Positions 28,621 through 37,908 of a DNA stretch of 64,000 nt are shown here, in pieces. Position 1 is the first letter of the stretch. The number at the start of each line of letters is the position of its first letter. Location of the stretch: contig NZ_NOIQ01000003.1 in the NCBI RefSeq assembly GCF_004136575.1, positions 1 through 64,000 of the forward strand, in the 5' to 3' direction. Position numbers and translations under genes: made by a program. Below the pieces are notes generated by a model. That model saw nothing but the letters and a program-made list of their open reading frames with translations, was not told the DNA's origin and ran no database searches. The stretch is from Rothia koreensis (GTDB taxonomy: Bacteria > Actinomycetota > Actinomycetes > Actinomycetales > Micrococcaceae).

Positions 28621-29370
28621 TTAGTGCTTGGTTGTTCGCAGGAGGTAGCCGACGCCGCGCTTGGTATGGATCAGCGGCGGCAAGGACTTGTCATTGTCGA
28701 TCTTGCGGCGCAGGTAGGAGATGTAGGACTCGACGATCGAGGCGTCACCGTTGAAATCGTATTCCCAGACGTGGTCCAGGATCTGCGCCTTGGACAGAAC
28801 CCGGTTCGGGTTCAGCATCAGGTAACGGAGCAGCTTGAACTCCGTGGGTGACAGGTCGATTTCACGATCGCCGCGGTAGACCTCGTGGGCGTCGTCGTCG
28901 AGGACCAGGTCTTCGACGTGCAACCTGGAGTCCTCTTCCTCGAGCGCCTGCGTCCGGCGCAGCACCGCGCGGATGCGTGCCACGACCTCGTCCAGGCTGA
29001 ACGGTTTGGTGACGTAGTCGTCCCCGCCGACGGTCAAGCCGGTCACCTTGTCCTCGGTGTCGTCCTTCGCCGTCAGGAAGAGGATGGGGAATACCAGACC
29101 GGTTGCTCGGATCTTGCGAGTTACGGTGAACCCGTCCATGTCCGGGAGCATGACGTCCATGACGGCGAGATCGGGGGCATCAGCCGTCGCCTTGTCGAGA
29201 GCCTCGCGACCATTGGCGGCCGTGATCACCTCGAATCCCGCGAACCTCAACGAGGTGGCGAGGAGCTCGAGAATGTTGGGCTCATCGTCGACGACTAGCA
29301 GCTTGGCTTCTGACTGTTGTGCTTTCACAGGGTCAAGTCTGACCCAACTATCTGAATGGACGCTGGGCAT
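28621..29370 (-). CDS. OmpR-family response regulator
   Basis: A 249-residue DNA-binding response regulator. The receiver domain (about 22-137) has the acidic pair in VVDDEPN, phospho-acceptor Asp72 (AVMDVMLPDMDG), and Lys in VTKPFSLDEV. The winged-helix domain (about 150-246) has DLSPTEFKLLRYL and a recognition region VESYISYLRRKID. Its partner is the histidine kinase encoded immediately downstream. The ATG at 29370 is used; a GTG 14 codons later is an alternative. Confidence 0.93.
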   Translation of the reverse strand: MPSVHSDSWVRLDPVKAQQSEAKLLVVDDEPNILELLATSLRFAGFEVITAANGREALDKATADAPDLAVMDVMLPDMDGFTVTRKIRATGLVFPILFLTAKDDTEDKVTGLTVGGDDYVTKPFSLDEVVARIRAVLRRTQALEEEDSRLHVEDLVLDDDAHEVYRGDREIDLSPTEFKLLRYLMLNPNRVLSKAQILDHVWEYDFNGDASIVESYISYLRRKIDNDKSLPPLIHTKRGVGYLLRTTKH

Positions 29371-29431
29371 TGGTCAGGGGAATCCTGGTTCAGGTCTGGG
29401 CGACTCCGGGTTGGAAGCCCTTGTCAGACGG

Positions 29432-29743
29432 TCAGAGCGATCTACGTCGCCTGGCAGCGAGGACCAGCGCGACGATGAGAAGGACGAATGCGATCGGAAG
29501 GCAGATCAGGGGCACCTGGGTCAGGAAACTCCACGGGTGGAAGCCCGACCACTTCAGAATCAGCATGACGACGCCGCAGACCACGCAGAGCACGGCGATG
29601 ACTGCGGCGAGACCCGCGAACCAGGTGAATGCTCCGGACTCCGCCGCACCCTTTCCCGGCTGCGAAACCCCCATCGAATCGTCCGTGGCCTCACGGTCGG
29701 AGCTCAGTGGCGAGTTCGCGCGGGGAGAAGAGGAGTTGTTCAT
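29432..29743 (-). CDS. Small two-helix membrane protein
   Basis: A 103-residue protein with a polar Ser-rich N-terminus (about 1-38), two membrane segments (about 41-64 and 74-97) and a basic end AARRRRSL that should face the cytosol. GAGG lies about three bases upstream of the ATG. It lies upstream of the two-component operon on the same strand, 61 bases away. I do not recognise the family and give no function. Confidence 0.65.
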   Translation of the reverse strand: MNNSSSPRANSPLSSDREATDDSMGVSQPGKGAAESGAFTWFAGLAAVIAVLCVVCGVVMLILKWSGFHPWSFLTQVPLICLPIAFVLLIVALVLAARRRRSL

Positions 29744-30094
29744 GGCCTCAACGGTACCGTCTTTCGGGAGTTCGAGCCCGCACGAAGTTCTGGCCCGCTG
29801 TATAATAGGGACTTCAGGCTTTCGCGCACCGGAATCGCTCGGGCGGGAGAAACCGGGCATCACGGCCCAACATCGAGGGGCCGCCAGGGTTCGGTCATGA
29901 CGCCGCGGACCAGCGTGTGCAACCCACGGTCCGGCGTCCCTGCCCTGGATCCTGGGTTTCTGGCGAGGCGGACGGAATCGACTCGCGGCACTCGACCAGG
30001 GGTGCAGCGAGCCGTCGTGCGTCGCCTCCTCGGCGAGACCGGGTGCGCCACCAACGGGGGACAAGGCCCCCACCACAATGCAAAGGAAACGATC
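29744..30094 (+). promoter_or_regulatory. Promoter and long leader of the cold-shock gene
   Basis: A perfect TATAAT lies at 29801-29806 on the plus strand. No strong -35 box stands 16-18 bases before it. If it is used, transcription starts near 29813 and the message has a leader of about 280 bases before the cold-shock protein. Long structured leaders are typical of cold-inducible csp messages. No other gene is evident in this stretch. Confidence 0.5.
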
Positions 30095-30478
30095 ATGCCC
30101 ACCGGAAAAGTGAAGTGGTACGACGAGTCGAAGGGCTTCGGCTTCGTGACGGCCGAGGACGGCCAAGAGGTCTTCCTGCCGTCCTCCGCACTTCCGCCCG
30201 ATGCCAAGGGCGTCAAGTCCGGCACCCGGCTCGAATTCGGTATTGCCGAAGGCCGGCGGGGCGCGCAGGCGCTGTCCGCCCGCCTGCTGGACAAGGCCCC
30301 GTCGTCGGTCAAGAATCACCGCAAGCCCGCGGACGAAATGGCCGTCATCACCGAGGACCTCATCAAACTGCTGGACGGCGTGTCCAACACATTGCGCCGC
30401 GGAAGGTATCCGGATCGAGCGGTCGGAAAGAAGGTAGCGACGATCCTGCGCAACGTCGCTGACAACCTTGATGCATAA
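30095..30478 (+). CDS. Cold-shock domain protein
   Basis: A 127-residue protein. An N-terminal cold-shock domain (about 1-66) carries RNP1 as KGFGFV at 13-18 and an RNP2-like EVFLPSSAL at 25-33, and binds single-stranded RNA or DNA. A C-terminal extension of 60 residues (ADEMAVITEDLIKLLDG onwards) is helical and basic at the end, a form found in actinomycetes and longer than classic 67-residue CspA. Start ATG with AGGAAA upstream. The DUF3027 gene follows 30 bases later, so they are probably one transcript. Confidence 0.9.
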   Translation: MPTGKVKWYDESKGFGFVTAEDGQEVFLPSSALPPDAKGVKSGTRLEFGIAEGRRGAQALSARLLDKAPSSVKNHRKPADEMAVITEDLIKLLDGVSNTLRRGRYPDRAVGKKVATILRNVADNLDA

Positions 30479-30508
30479 ATCTGCTGGTCACGGGGTTTAA
30501 TAAGGGAT

Positions 30509-31030
30509 ATGGCGAAAACACTGCACGATGAATCGGCGGTCGCGGTCGACGGCACTGAAGCAGCCGTCGAACCGGCGAGGCCGACCCTCGGCGCCCAGAG
30601 GACGCCGCGACGGCGGACGACCCGGCTGGACTCCGTTCTGGCCGAGGCCAAGGAAACGGCGTACCGCAGCGTCCTGGAGATCACTCCCGAAGAGACGGTC
30701 GGCACGGTCCACCACATTCGCGGGGAAGAGGACCGGCTCAGCACGCACCTCTTCGAATGCACCCTTCCCGGGTACCGGGGGTGGTTCTGGTTCTCGACCG
30801 TCGCACGCGCGCCTCGCTCGAAAAAGGCGACCGTGTGCGAGGTCGGCTTGTTGCCCGGCGACGACGCCCTGCTCGCCCCCGAATGGATACCCTGGGCAGA
30901 CCGATTGCGTCCCGAGGACGTCGCCGAGCACGCCGAGGGCCACGACGGTGAATCCGACGAAGATGCCGAGGACTCCGGCGCCGAGAAGAACAACGAGGAG
31001 ACCGAGGAAGCTTCCGCGGACAAGGAATAG
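30509..31030 (+). CDS. DUF3027 family protein
   Basis: A 173-residue protein. The core (about 40-140) has TRLDSVLAEAKETAYRSVLE, GTVHHIRGEEDRLSTHLFEC and LPGYRGWFWFSTVARAPR, cited as short family signatures of actinobacterial DUF3027. The tail after about 143 is very acidic (many Glu and Asp). Function is not established. It follows the cold-shock gene closely and precedes an MFS gene, an order I believe recurs in Micrococcales. Confidence 0.82.
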   Translation: MAKTLHDESAVAVDGTEAAVEPARPTLGAQRTPRRRTTRLDSVLAEAKETAYRSVLEITPEETVGTVHHIRGEEDRLSTHLFECTLPGYRGWFWFSTVARAPRSKKATVCEVGLLPGDDALLAPEWIPWADRLRPEDVAEHAEGHDGESDEDAEDSGAEKNNEETEEASADKE

Positions 31031-31076
31031 TTAACCAGGGGGCTCGGTCCACGATCGGTCGTCGCCCCGCAAGGAG

Positions 31077-32427
31077 ATGACCCGGAACGCCTACCCGAAA
31101 AACCGATAACGCCCGCAGCTCGCGCCGAGGAACCTTCCGATCCCTCAAGGTTCCGAACTACCGCCTGTGGTTCGCGGGTGCCCTGATCTCGAATATCGGG
31201 ACCTGGATGCAGAGGATCGCCCAGGACTGGCTGGTCTTCAACCATCTCTCCCATGAGGACTCCACCGCGATGGGCATCGTGATGGCTCTTCAGTTCCTGC
31301 CGCAACTCGTCCTCGCGCCGTACGCGGGTCTCCTGGCGGACCGCGCCGATCGGCGGAAGCTGTTGTTCCTGACCCAGACCTCGATGGCCGTTCTGGGTGG
31401 TCTCCTCGGCGGGCTCGTCCTCTCCGGAGCGGCGCAACTGTGGCACGTCTACATCTTCGCGCTTCTGCTCGGAGTGATCACGGCGCTCGACTCACCCGTG
31501 CGGCAAACCTTCGTGTCGAACCTGGTCTCGGACGCGGACCTGCCGAACGCCGTCGCCCTCAATTCGATGTCCTTCAACTCGGCTCGCATGGTGGGTCCCG
31601 CCATAGCCGGTGTCCTGGTCGGCGCGGTCGGTCCGGGCCCGGTGTTCCTGATCAACATGGTCACTTTCGTGGCCATGATCATCGCGATAGCGAAAATCGA
31701 CACCGGCAGCCTGCGACCCATGCCACGGGTCTCCCGAGCAAACTCGCGGATGAGGGACGGAATCGCCTACATCACGAGCCGGCCGGACATTCTGGTCGTG
31801 ATGATCGGAGCCTTCCTGGTCGGGACCTTCGGAATGAACTCCGCGATCAATATCGCGGCCATGGCCACGACCGAATTCGGATACGGCGCGAACCAGTTCG
31901 GCTTCCTGACCTCGACGATGGCCATTGGGTCGATCACGGGAACACTCATGGCGGCCAAGAGGGAACGGCCCCGGCTCCGATTCATCTTCGGTGCCGCCGG
32001 CGCCTTCGGTCTCACATGCCTTCTCGCAGCGCTCTCGCCGACCGTCGTGGTCTTCGCCGTCGTCCTGATCCCGATGGGGTTGGCGGCGCTCACCTTCATC
32101 ACCTCGGCGAACGCTTACGTCCAGGTCTCCACCGAGCCCCAGATGCGCGGCCGGGTCATGAGCATCTACATGGCCGTGTTCATGGGAGGCACCCCCATAG
32201 GCGCACCCGTGGTCGGCGTCGTCAACGACACCCTCGGAGCGAGATGGGGGTTGGGTGTGGCCGTCATCGCGGGCCTGGTCACCGCGGCCCTCGGTTTCTT
32301 CTGGTACTGGCGCAGCCAGCACCTCCACCTGACCTTCGACCGGTCACGGCGAGGTTTCGTGCGTCTGGAGAAGGACGCGGACTACTCGCCCGTCACCGCC
32401 GCACTGGAGGTCCAAGAGCCGCGGTGA
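31077..32427 (+). CDS. MFS transporter (EntS/MFS_3 type) with an apparent 5' frameshift
   Basis: A major facilitator of about 12 helices. The N-terminal part SLKVPNYRLWFAGALISNIG, followed by TWMQRIAQDWLVF, is a hallmark of the MFS_3/enterobactin-exporter-like group. This frame is open from 31081 but has no ATG, GTG or TTG until 31207, which would remove most of the first helix. A good start, AAGGAG then ATG at 31077, lies one frame off and stops at 31107. Dropping one A from the five-A tract at 31098-31102 joins the two frames. So the gene is either intact with a sequence error, or truly shifted. Substrate unknown. Confidence 0.78.
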
Positions 32428-32480
32428 GCGCCTGGCCACCGGGGCACCCCGGCGGCCGGACGCTCACGGCCCGTGGCCGA

Positions 32481-33713
<1,233 letters not shown>

Positions 33714-33776
33714 CTAAGCACCTAGAATGGACGGACAAACAGGCAGGAAAATTACGAGAAGGGCGTTATATCTCCG

Positions 33777-34472
33777 ATGACGGACCTCGTTGACACAACA
33801 GAGATGTACCTCCGGACCATCCTGGATCTGGAGGAAGAAGGCATCACACCGATGCGCGCCCGGATCGCGGAGCGGCTCGACCATTCCGGGCCGACCGTCT
33901 CGCAGACCGTGGCACGCATGGAACGCCACGGGCTCGTGCACGTCGAGAGCGATCGTTCATTGTCCCTGACCCCGGACGGCCGGAGCCGCGCCGTATCGGT
34001 GATGCGCAAGCATCGCCTGGCGGAACGACTGCTGGCCGACGTCGTGGGGCTGGACATGGTCTATGTTCACGACGAGGCCTGCCGCTGGGAGCACGTGATG
34101 AGCGAACGCGTCGAGCGCCGGCTCGTCGAGCTCCTCAACTCGCCGAAGTTCTCGCCGTACGGCAACGCGATCCCGGGGCTCGAAGAACTCGGGGTGACCA
34201 GCGAGAAGGACGATCCCAAGACCGTGACCCTGACGATCGCTGCCAAAGATTCCTCGGATGAGGATCGATTCACGATCGCGCGTTTCCCAGAAGTGCTTCA
34301 GGCCGACGTCGACATCATGAAGGTTCTCGGTCGTGCCGGCCTCCGCCAAGGATCGGTCGTCGGCATCCAACCGAAGGTCGGAGCGATTCACGTCCGCGTC
34401 GAAGGCGAGGCCGAAGGCGTGGACATCGACATGGACATCGCGGACCACATTGTGGTCAAGCGCGGCGCCTGA
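33777..34472 (+). CDS. dtxR: DtxR-family metal-dependent repressor
   Basis: Represses iron- (or manganese-) responsive genes when loaded with metal. The 231-residue protein has the full three-part design: winged helix (about 1-73, with the recognition segment SGPTVSQTVARME), dimer and metal domain, and SH3-like FeoA domain at about 150-228. The ligands of Corynebacterium DtxR occur at identical positions: Met10, His79, Glu83, His98, Cys102, Glu105 and His106. The presence of Cys102 favours iron sensing. The ATG at 33777 lacks a clear ribosome site; TTATAT at 33766-33771 would fit a leaderless start. It lies six bases ahead of tdk. Confidence 0.95.
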   Translation: MTDLVDTTEMYLRTILDLEEEGITPMRARIAERLDHSGPTVSQTVARMERHGLVHVESDRSLSLTPDGRSRAVSVMRKHRLAERLLADVVGLDMVYVHDEACRWEHVMSERVERRLVELLNSPKFSPYGNAIPGLEELGVTSEKDDPKTVTLTIAAKDSSDEDRFTIARFPEVLQADVDIMKVLGRAGLRQGSVVGIQPKVGAIHVRVEGEAEGVDIDMDIADHIVVKRGA

Positions 34473-34478
34473 ACGGAC

Positions 34479-35105
34479 GTGGCCAAGCTCTATTTCCGTT
34501 ACGGAGCCATGAACTCCGGCAAGTCCACTGCGTTGCTGCAGGCGGCCTTCAACTATGAGGAGCGAGGACAGCGCATCGTGCTGGTCAAGCCGAAGGTGGA
34601 CACCAAGGGGGAGGGCCACATCGTCTCGCGCCTGGGCGTCCAGCGCGAAGTCAATATCCTCCTGGCGCCGGAAGAATCCGCCCGCGACACCTTTCTCCAT
34701 CACGCCCATGGTGACGACGACGGCGGGCTCGGGGTGAACGTGGACTTGCCGCCCGTTGCCTGCCTGCTGGTGGACGAAGCCCAATTTCTGACCCCGGAGC
34801 AGGTCGATGACCTGATGAGGATCGCCGTGCTGGATGGCGTGCCGGTCCTGGCGTACGGGATCAGAACAGATTTCCGCACGCGTGCCTTCCCCGGTTCTGC
34901 CCGCTTGCTCGAGCTCGCCCACACCGTGGAAGAGCTCAAGACCATTTGCCGCTGCGGCCGGAAGGCCCTCTTCAACGGTCGCAGGGTCGGGCAGGACTTC
35001 GTCTTTTCGGGGAGCCAGATCGCCATCGACGGCGAAACAGTGACCTATGAGTCGCTGTGTGCGGCGTGCTATCTGAAGGAGACCGGCGGGGTTCTGGGCG
35101 AGTAG
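34479..35105 (+). CDS. tdk: Thymidine kinase
   Basis: Phosphorylates thymidine in the salvage pathway. The 208-residue type II enzyme has a P-loop near the N-terminus (GAMNSGKSTALL), the Walker B and catalytic region LLVDEAQFLTPEQVDDL, the flexible lid with a Zn ribbon (CRCGRKALF and a second pair CAAC), and a C-terminal substrate-binding segment. The start is GTG seven bases after dtxR ends, so the two genes are probably co-transcribed, although no functional link is known. Confidence 0.93.
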   Translation: MAKLYFRYGAMNSGKSTALLQAAFNYEERGQRIVLVKPKVDTKGEGHIVSRLGVQREVNILLAPEESARDTFLHHAHGDDDGGLGVNVDLPPVACLLVDEAQFLTPEQVDDLMRIAVLDGVPVLAYGIRTDFRTRAFPGSARLLELAHTVEELKTICRCGRKALFNGRRVGQDFVFSGSQIAIDGETVTYESLCAACYLKETGGVLGE

Positions 35106-35429
35106 ACCTCGCCGCCCCCGGCCAGGGGCGCCGGATATCGAATCGTGACCCAAGCCGGGATCCTCTTAATCGTTTCGTGACCTTTGCGGCACCTTTGGTG
35201 GGGCTCTGCATCGGCTCAAGGGGGTGCCGAGGGGCCTCGGAGGCACCTGTGTGACACGACACGAAAAAAATTTTAAGTGTTGCATCGTGTGCCATGTCAC
35301 TCCCGCTGATTTTGGCCCTTCCCCGCGTTTGCGCTGATCAAAGGGGGCTTGGTTCGGCTCGAAAAGCCCCGCGGGTGACATCGGTCATCCCGGCGGTGGG
35401 GTCGCGACCCCTTCGCGGGGGTCGCTCTC
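35106..35429. other. Gene-free region with several GTGAC motifs
   Basis: No gene is plausible here. GTGAC occurs at 35177 and 35251, and the complement GTCAC at 35296. An A-rich tract at 35263-35274 separates the last two. This region may add binding sites for the regulator of the NlpC/P60 promoter that follows. Confidence 0.4.
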
Positions 35430-35469
35430 GTGACCAAAACGTGACTTTTCCTTGCCCTGTGTGTACTCT
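35430..35469 (+). promoter_or_regulatory. Promoter with a GTGAC direct repeat (MtrA-like site)
   Basis: GTGACT at 35441-35446 and TACTCT at 35464-35469 are spaced by exactly 17 bases. A second GTGAC at 35430 repeats the -35 unit one helical turn upstream (11 bases). Direct GTNAC repeats are the known target form of the cell-wall response regulator MtrA in actinomycetes, which activates NlpC/P60 and Rpf genes. The match is by form; no protein is shown. Confidence 0.5.
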
Positions 35470-35514
35470 CGACATCGTGCCAATCACTGGTCGAGACGGC
35501 ACCTTCGGTCAGAA

Positions 35515-35674
35515 CGCCTAGCTCTGCCACTGACCGAAGAATCGAAAAACCAACAGTCCGCTGGCAGAGGCGGGGGACCCAACAACGGGTTCTTCCACGG
35601 AAGAGCCCTCGGGGTTAAGTCGCAACAGCGACCGGGTGACTCCCATCCGAACCCGACAGCTCACCTCGTAGGCG
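35515..35674 (+). promoter_or_regulatory. Cyclic-di-AMP riboswitch (ydaO/yuaA class)
   Basis: The conserved blocks of this riboswitch are present in order: GCAGAGGCGGGGGACCCA, GGGGTTAAGTCGC, CGGGTGACTCCCATCCGAAC and CAGCTCACCTCGTAGGCG. The outer stem is closed by CGCCTA and TAGGCG. It lies in the leader of the NlpC/P60 gene, the place where this class is common in actinomycetes. It senses cyclic-di-AMP and usually turns the gene off when the ligand is high. Confidence 0.93.
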
Positions 35675-35694
35675 CAGGGAGGAAAACTTTTATT

Positions 35695-36306
35695 ATGACT
35701 AAGCACATTGCTCGCCACCGCGCTGCAACTCAGTCCCACGTCGTTCGCAACACCGGTATCGCAGTTGCCGCCGCTGGCGTCATCGCCGGCTCGGTTGCTC
35801 CGGCCAACGCTTTCGCTTCGGCCGCTCCGGTTGAGAACGCCGCGAGCACCACTCAGGCTTCCTCGGCTCAGCAGGGCGGCATCAGCGTTCAGAACGCTGA
35901 CTACAGCGCCCCGGCCGACAACAACACGCAGGACGCCGGCTCGCAGGCTACCGGTAGCCGTGCCAAGATCGTCGAGGATGCCAAGACCGGCGAGGGCGGT
36001 TCCTACGTTTGGGGCGGCCGTGACTTCAAGGCCTGGGACTGCTCCGGCTTCGTTTCCTGGGTTGCTTCGCAGTCCGGCATCCAGCTGGATGCCTACACCC
36101 ACTCCATGGTGAACCAGCTCACCCCGACCGATTCCCCGCAGCCCGGTGACGTTGTCTTCACCAACGGCTACGAGCACGTCGGTATCTACCTCGGTGACGG
36201 TCAGATGATTTCCGCTCTGAACCCCGACCAGGGCACCACCATCACCTCGGTCGACGGTGGCGGAATGATGCCGGTTGACGGCTACTACAGCATGCCCGGA
36301 ATGTAA
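35695..36306 (+). CDS. Secreted NlpC/P60 cell-wall peptidase
   Basis: A 203-residue exported protein that should cut stem peptides of peptidoglycan. A signal peptide covers about 1-42 (basic start, hydrophobic AVAAAGVIAGSVA, ANAFA cleavage region), then a Gln/Ser/Ala linker, then an NlpC/P60 domain from about 88 with catalytic Cys116 (WDCSGFVSWV) and His161 (YEHVGIYLGDG). The GGAGG site lies 12 bases before the ATG. Codons are those of a highly expressed gene (many GCT, GTT and GGT). Expression is set by the promoter and cyclic-di-AMP riboswitch upstream. Confidence 0.92.
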   Translation: MTKHIARHRAATQSHVVRNTGIAVAAAGVIAGSVAPANAFASAAPVENAASTTQASSAQQGGISVQNADYSAPADNNTQDAGSQATGSRAKIVEDAKTGEGGSYVWGGRDFKAWDCSGFVSWVASQSGIQLDAYTHSMVNQLTPTDSPQPGDVVFTNGYEHVGIYLGDGQMISALNPDQGTTITSVDGGGMMPVDGYYSMPGM

Positions 36307-36340
36307 TTTCGGTCTACTGACTTCGCCTTATGAGGACAGA

Positions 36341-36377
36341 GGGGCGCCCGGGAGGGAAACCCGGGCGCCCCTTTTTT
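36341..36377 (+). terminator. Terminator after the first NlpC/P60 gene
   Basis: GGGGCGCCCGGG pairs with CCCGGGCGCCCC around AGGGAAA, followed by six T. Confidence 0.93.
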
Positions 36378-36486
36378 CGTATCTGAACACCCCTCTGCTC
36401 GCACACTTCCGCGCATGTTGTCGATGCACGGAACTGAGGGACGTGCCGGATGCAACGGCACCCCTCCATGAATTCAAGGAATTTTC

Positions 36487-37410
36487 ATGGCACCGACTAC
36501 CTACCTCTCGCACAAGACACTTCGCACGGCCGGGGCCCTGACGGCGTCGGGACTTCTGGTCGGCAGCATCGCGCTCGTTCACGGCCTCGAATCGGCCGAA
36601 CCCGAGCCGAGCGCATCCCCGCAAGCTTCCACCACGGTTCCCAGCACGTCGCTGGCTTCGGCACACGCGAATCTGACCTTCGTACCGGTGGCCCTGAAGC
36701 GCCCAGAGACCGATCCGCAGGTGCTCGCGCAACTGGAGGCGCAGCGCGCCGAGCATCGGAGGACGGCCGACGAAGAGGCTGCGCGGCTCGAAGAACAGCG
36801 TCGTGCCGAAACGGAACAGGCCGTCGAGAACCCGACGCAGTCCGAACAACAGGTCCAGGCCGACGACGCCCCGGACGTCGAGGGGGTTCTCGCGACGCCG
36901 AACGACACGAGCGAGGGCATCGGCGTGGCTCGGGCGCAATTTTCCGAGGAGTCTTCGGTCGATCATCCGCAGCTTCCCGAGGGCGGCAGAACGGGTGGCC
37001 CCCACACCCAGGGGATCGTGCCCGCGGCCGAGATCGGTGGCAACGGGGTGCCTCGACCGGCCTCACTGCATACCACTCTGGGAGACGCCGTGGCAGAGGC
37101 CGCCAAGGCCCAGGTGGGTGTCCATCAGGACTGCACCATGCTGGTCACGAATGCCCTCAGGGCGCGCGGAATTTCTTTCCACGGATGGCCGAAGGACTAT
37201 CTCAGCCTGGGCCACACCGTGAGTGCCGAGGAGGCGCAACCGGGCGATATCGTCTATTACGCGTCGAACGGGATGGGCGGATCACACGTCGCGATATACA
37301 TCGGCGACGGCCGGGCCATCCACGGTGGATGGGAAGGCGGGACGACCGCCGAATTCGGTACGGAACTTCCTTATGCGTCATCTCCTCTCTATATCCGTGT
37401 GGATCGTTGA
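36487..37410 (+). CDS. Secreted NlpC/P60-like protein with coiled-coil stalk
   Basis: A 307-residue protein with an N-terminal hydrophobic segment (about 13-32) serving as signal or anchor, a Glu/Ala/Arg-rich coiled coil (about 72-115) and a C-terminal NlpC/P60-type domain from about 195. Catalytic Cys216 lies in HQDCTMLVTNAL and His267 in GGSHVAIYIGDG, which keep the family order, though the Cys motif DCT departs from the usual DCSG. It follows another NlpC/P60 gene after a terminator, so the pair may have arisen by duplication and divergence. Probably a cell-wall hydrolase or wall-binding protein. Confidence 0.82.
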   Translation: MAPTTYLSHKTLRTAGALTASGLLVGSIALVHGLESAEPEPSASPQASTTVPSTSLASAHANLTFVPVALKRPETDPQVLAQLEAQRAEHRRTADEEAARLEEQRRAETEQAVENPTQSEQQVQADDAPDVEGVLATPNDTSEGIGVARAQFSEESSVDHPQLPEGGRTGGPHTQGIVPAAEIGGNGVPRPASLHTTLGDAVAEAAKAQVGVHQDCTMLVTNALRARGISFHGWPKDYLSLGHTVSAEEAQPGDIVYYASNGMGGSHVAIYIGDGRAIHGGWEGGTTAEFGTELPYASSPLYIRVDR

Positions 37411-37507
37411 ATTCATGGCTATGATGGAAAAGTAGGTTTTCCTCCTTGGGCGAGGCACTTGTGAAGAATGTGATCTCGTCAATTCCGGACCGCGCAAGGC
37501 TCCGGGT

Positions 37508-37546
37508 GGTGCGGCCCCCTCGACCAGTGGGGGTCGCACCTTTTTT
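37508..37546 (+). terminator. Terminator after the second NlpC/P60 gene
   Basis: GGTGCGGCCCCC at 37508-37519 pairs with GGGGGTCGCACC at 37529-37540 with one G-T pair, and six T follow. Confidence 0.85.
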
Positions 37547-37638
37547 GTGCTCAGGGTGAGTGCAGTCAGGGCGAGACGGCGTGGACGTGGCACAGATCCG
37601 TTCTGCAACCGCCAAGTTCGAGGTTCTATCATGAGGGC

Positions 37639-37899
37639 ATGCCCTCACAATTCGAACCTCCCCAGAGCAACAGCGATCAGGAATTCCGAGCGATGGCCGT
37701 CGGCATGGTGGCCGGGGCGGTTCCCGGGATCATCGTGGGCCTCATCCTTTCCCTCTCACTGGGCAACCCGGCCATGTGGGTTTCGATCGCCGGCGGAATC
37801 GGTATCATCATCGGGCTTGTTGCCGCGGTTCTCTACAACAGGGCCCGTGCCCGCAAGAAGGGAACGGGCGACGACGCCGGAGGCAAAACCGGCGCCTGA
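37639..37899 (+). CDS. Small membrane protein
   Basis: An 86-residue protein with two hydrophobic segments at about 19-42 and 46-66, a short polar N-terminus and a basic then Gly/Lys-rich tail (YNRARARKKGTG). GAGGG lies just before the ATG. I do not recognise a family. It converges with the DUF4031-HD gene, with nine bases between stops. Confidence 0.6.
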   Translation: MPSQFEPPQSNSDQEFRAMAVGMVAGAVPGIIVGLILSLSLGNPAMWVSIAGGIGIIIGLVAAVLYNRARARKKGTGDDAGGKTGA

Positions 37900-37908
37900 T
37901 TCACCGGC

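Noticed and set aside
31098-31107. Programmed -1 ribosomal frameshift at the A-rich tract of the MFS gene
   Set aside because: A -1 slip would move to the wrong frame; only +1 (or loss of one A) restores the transporter, so a -1 programmed site is ruled out.
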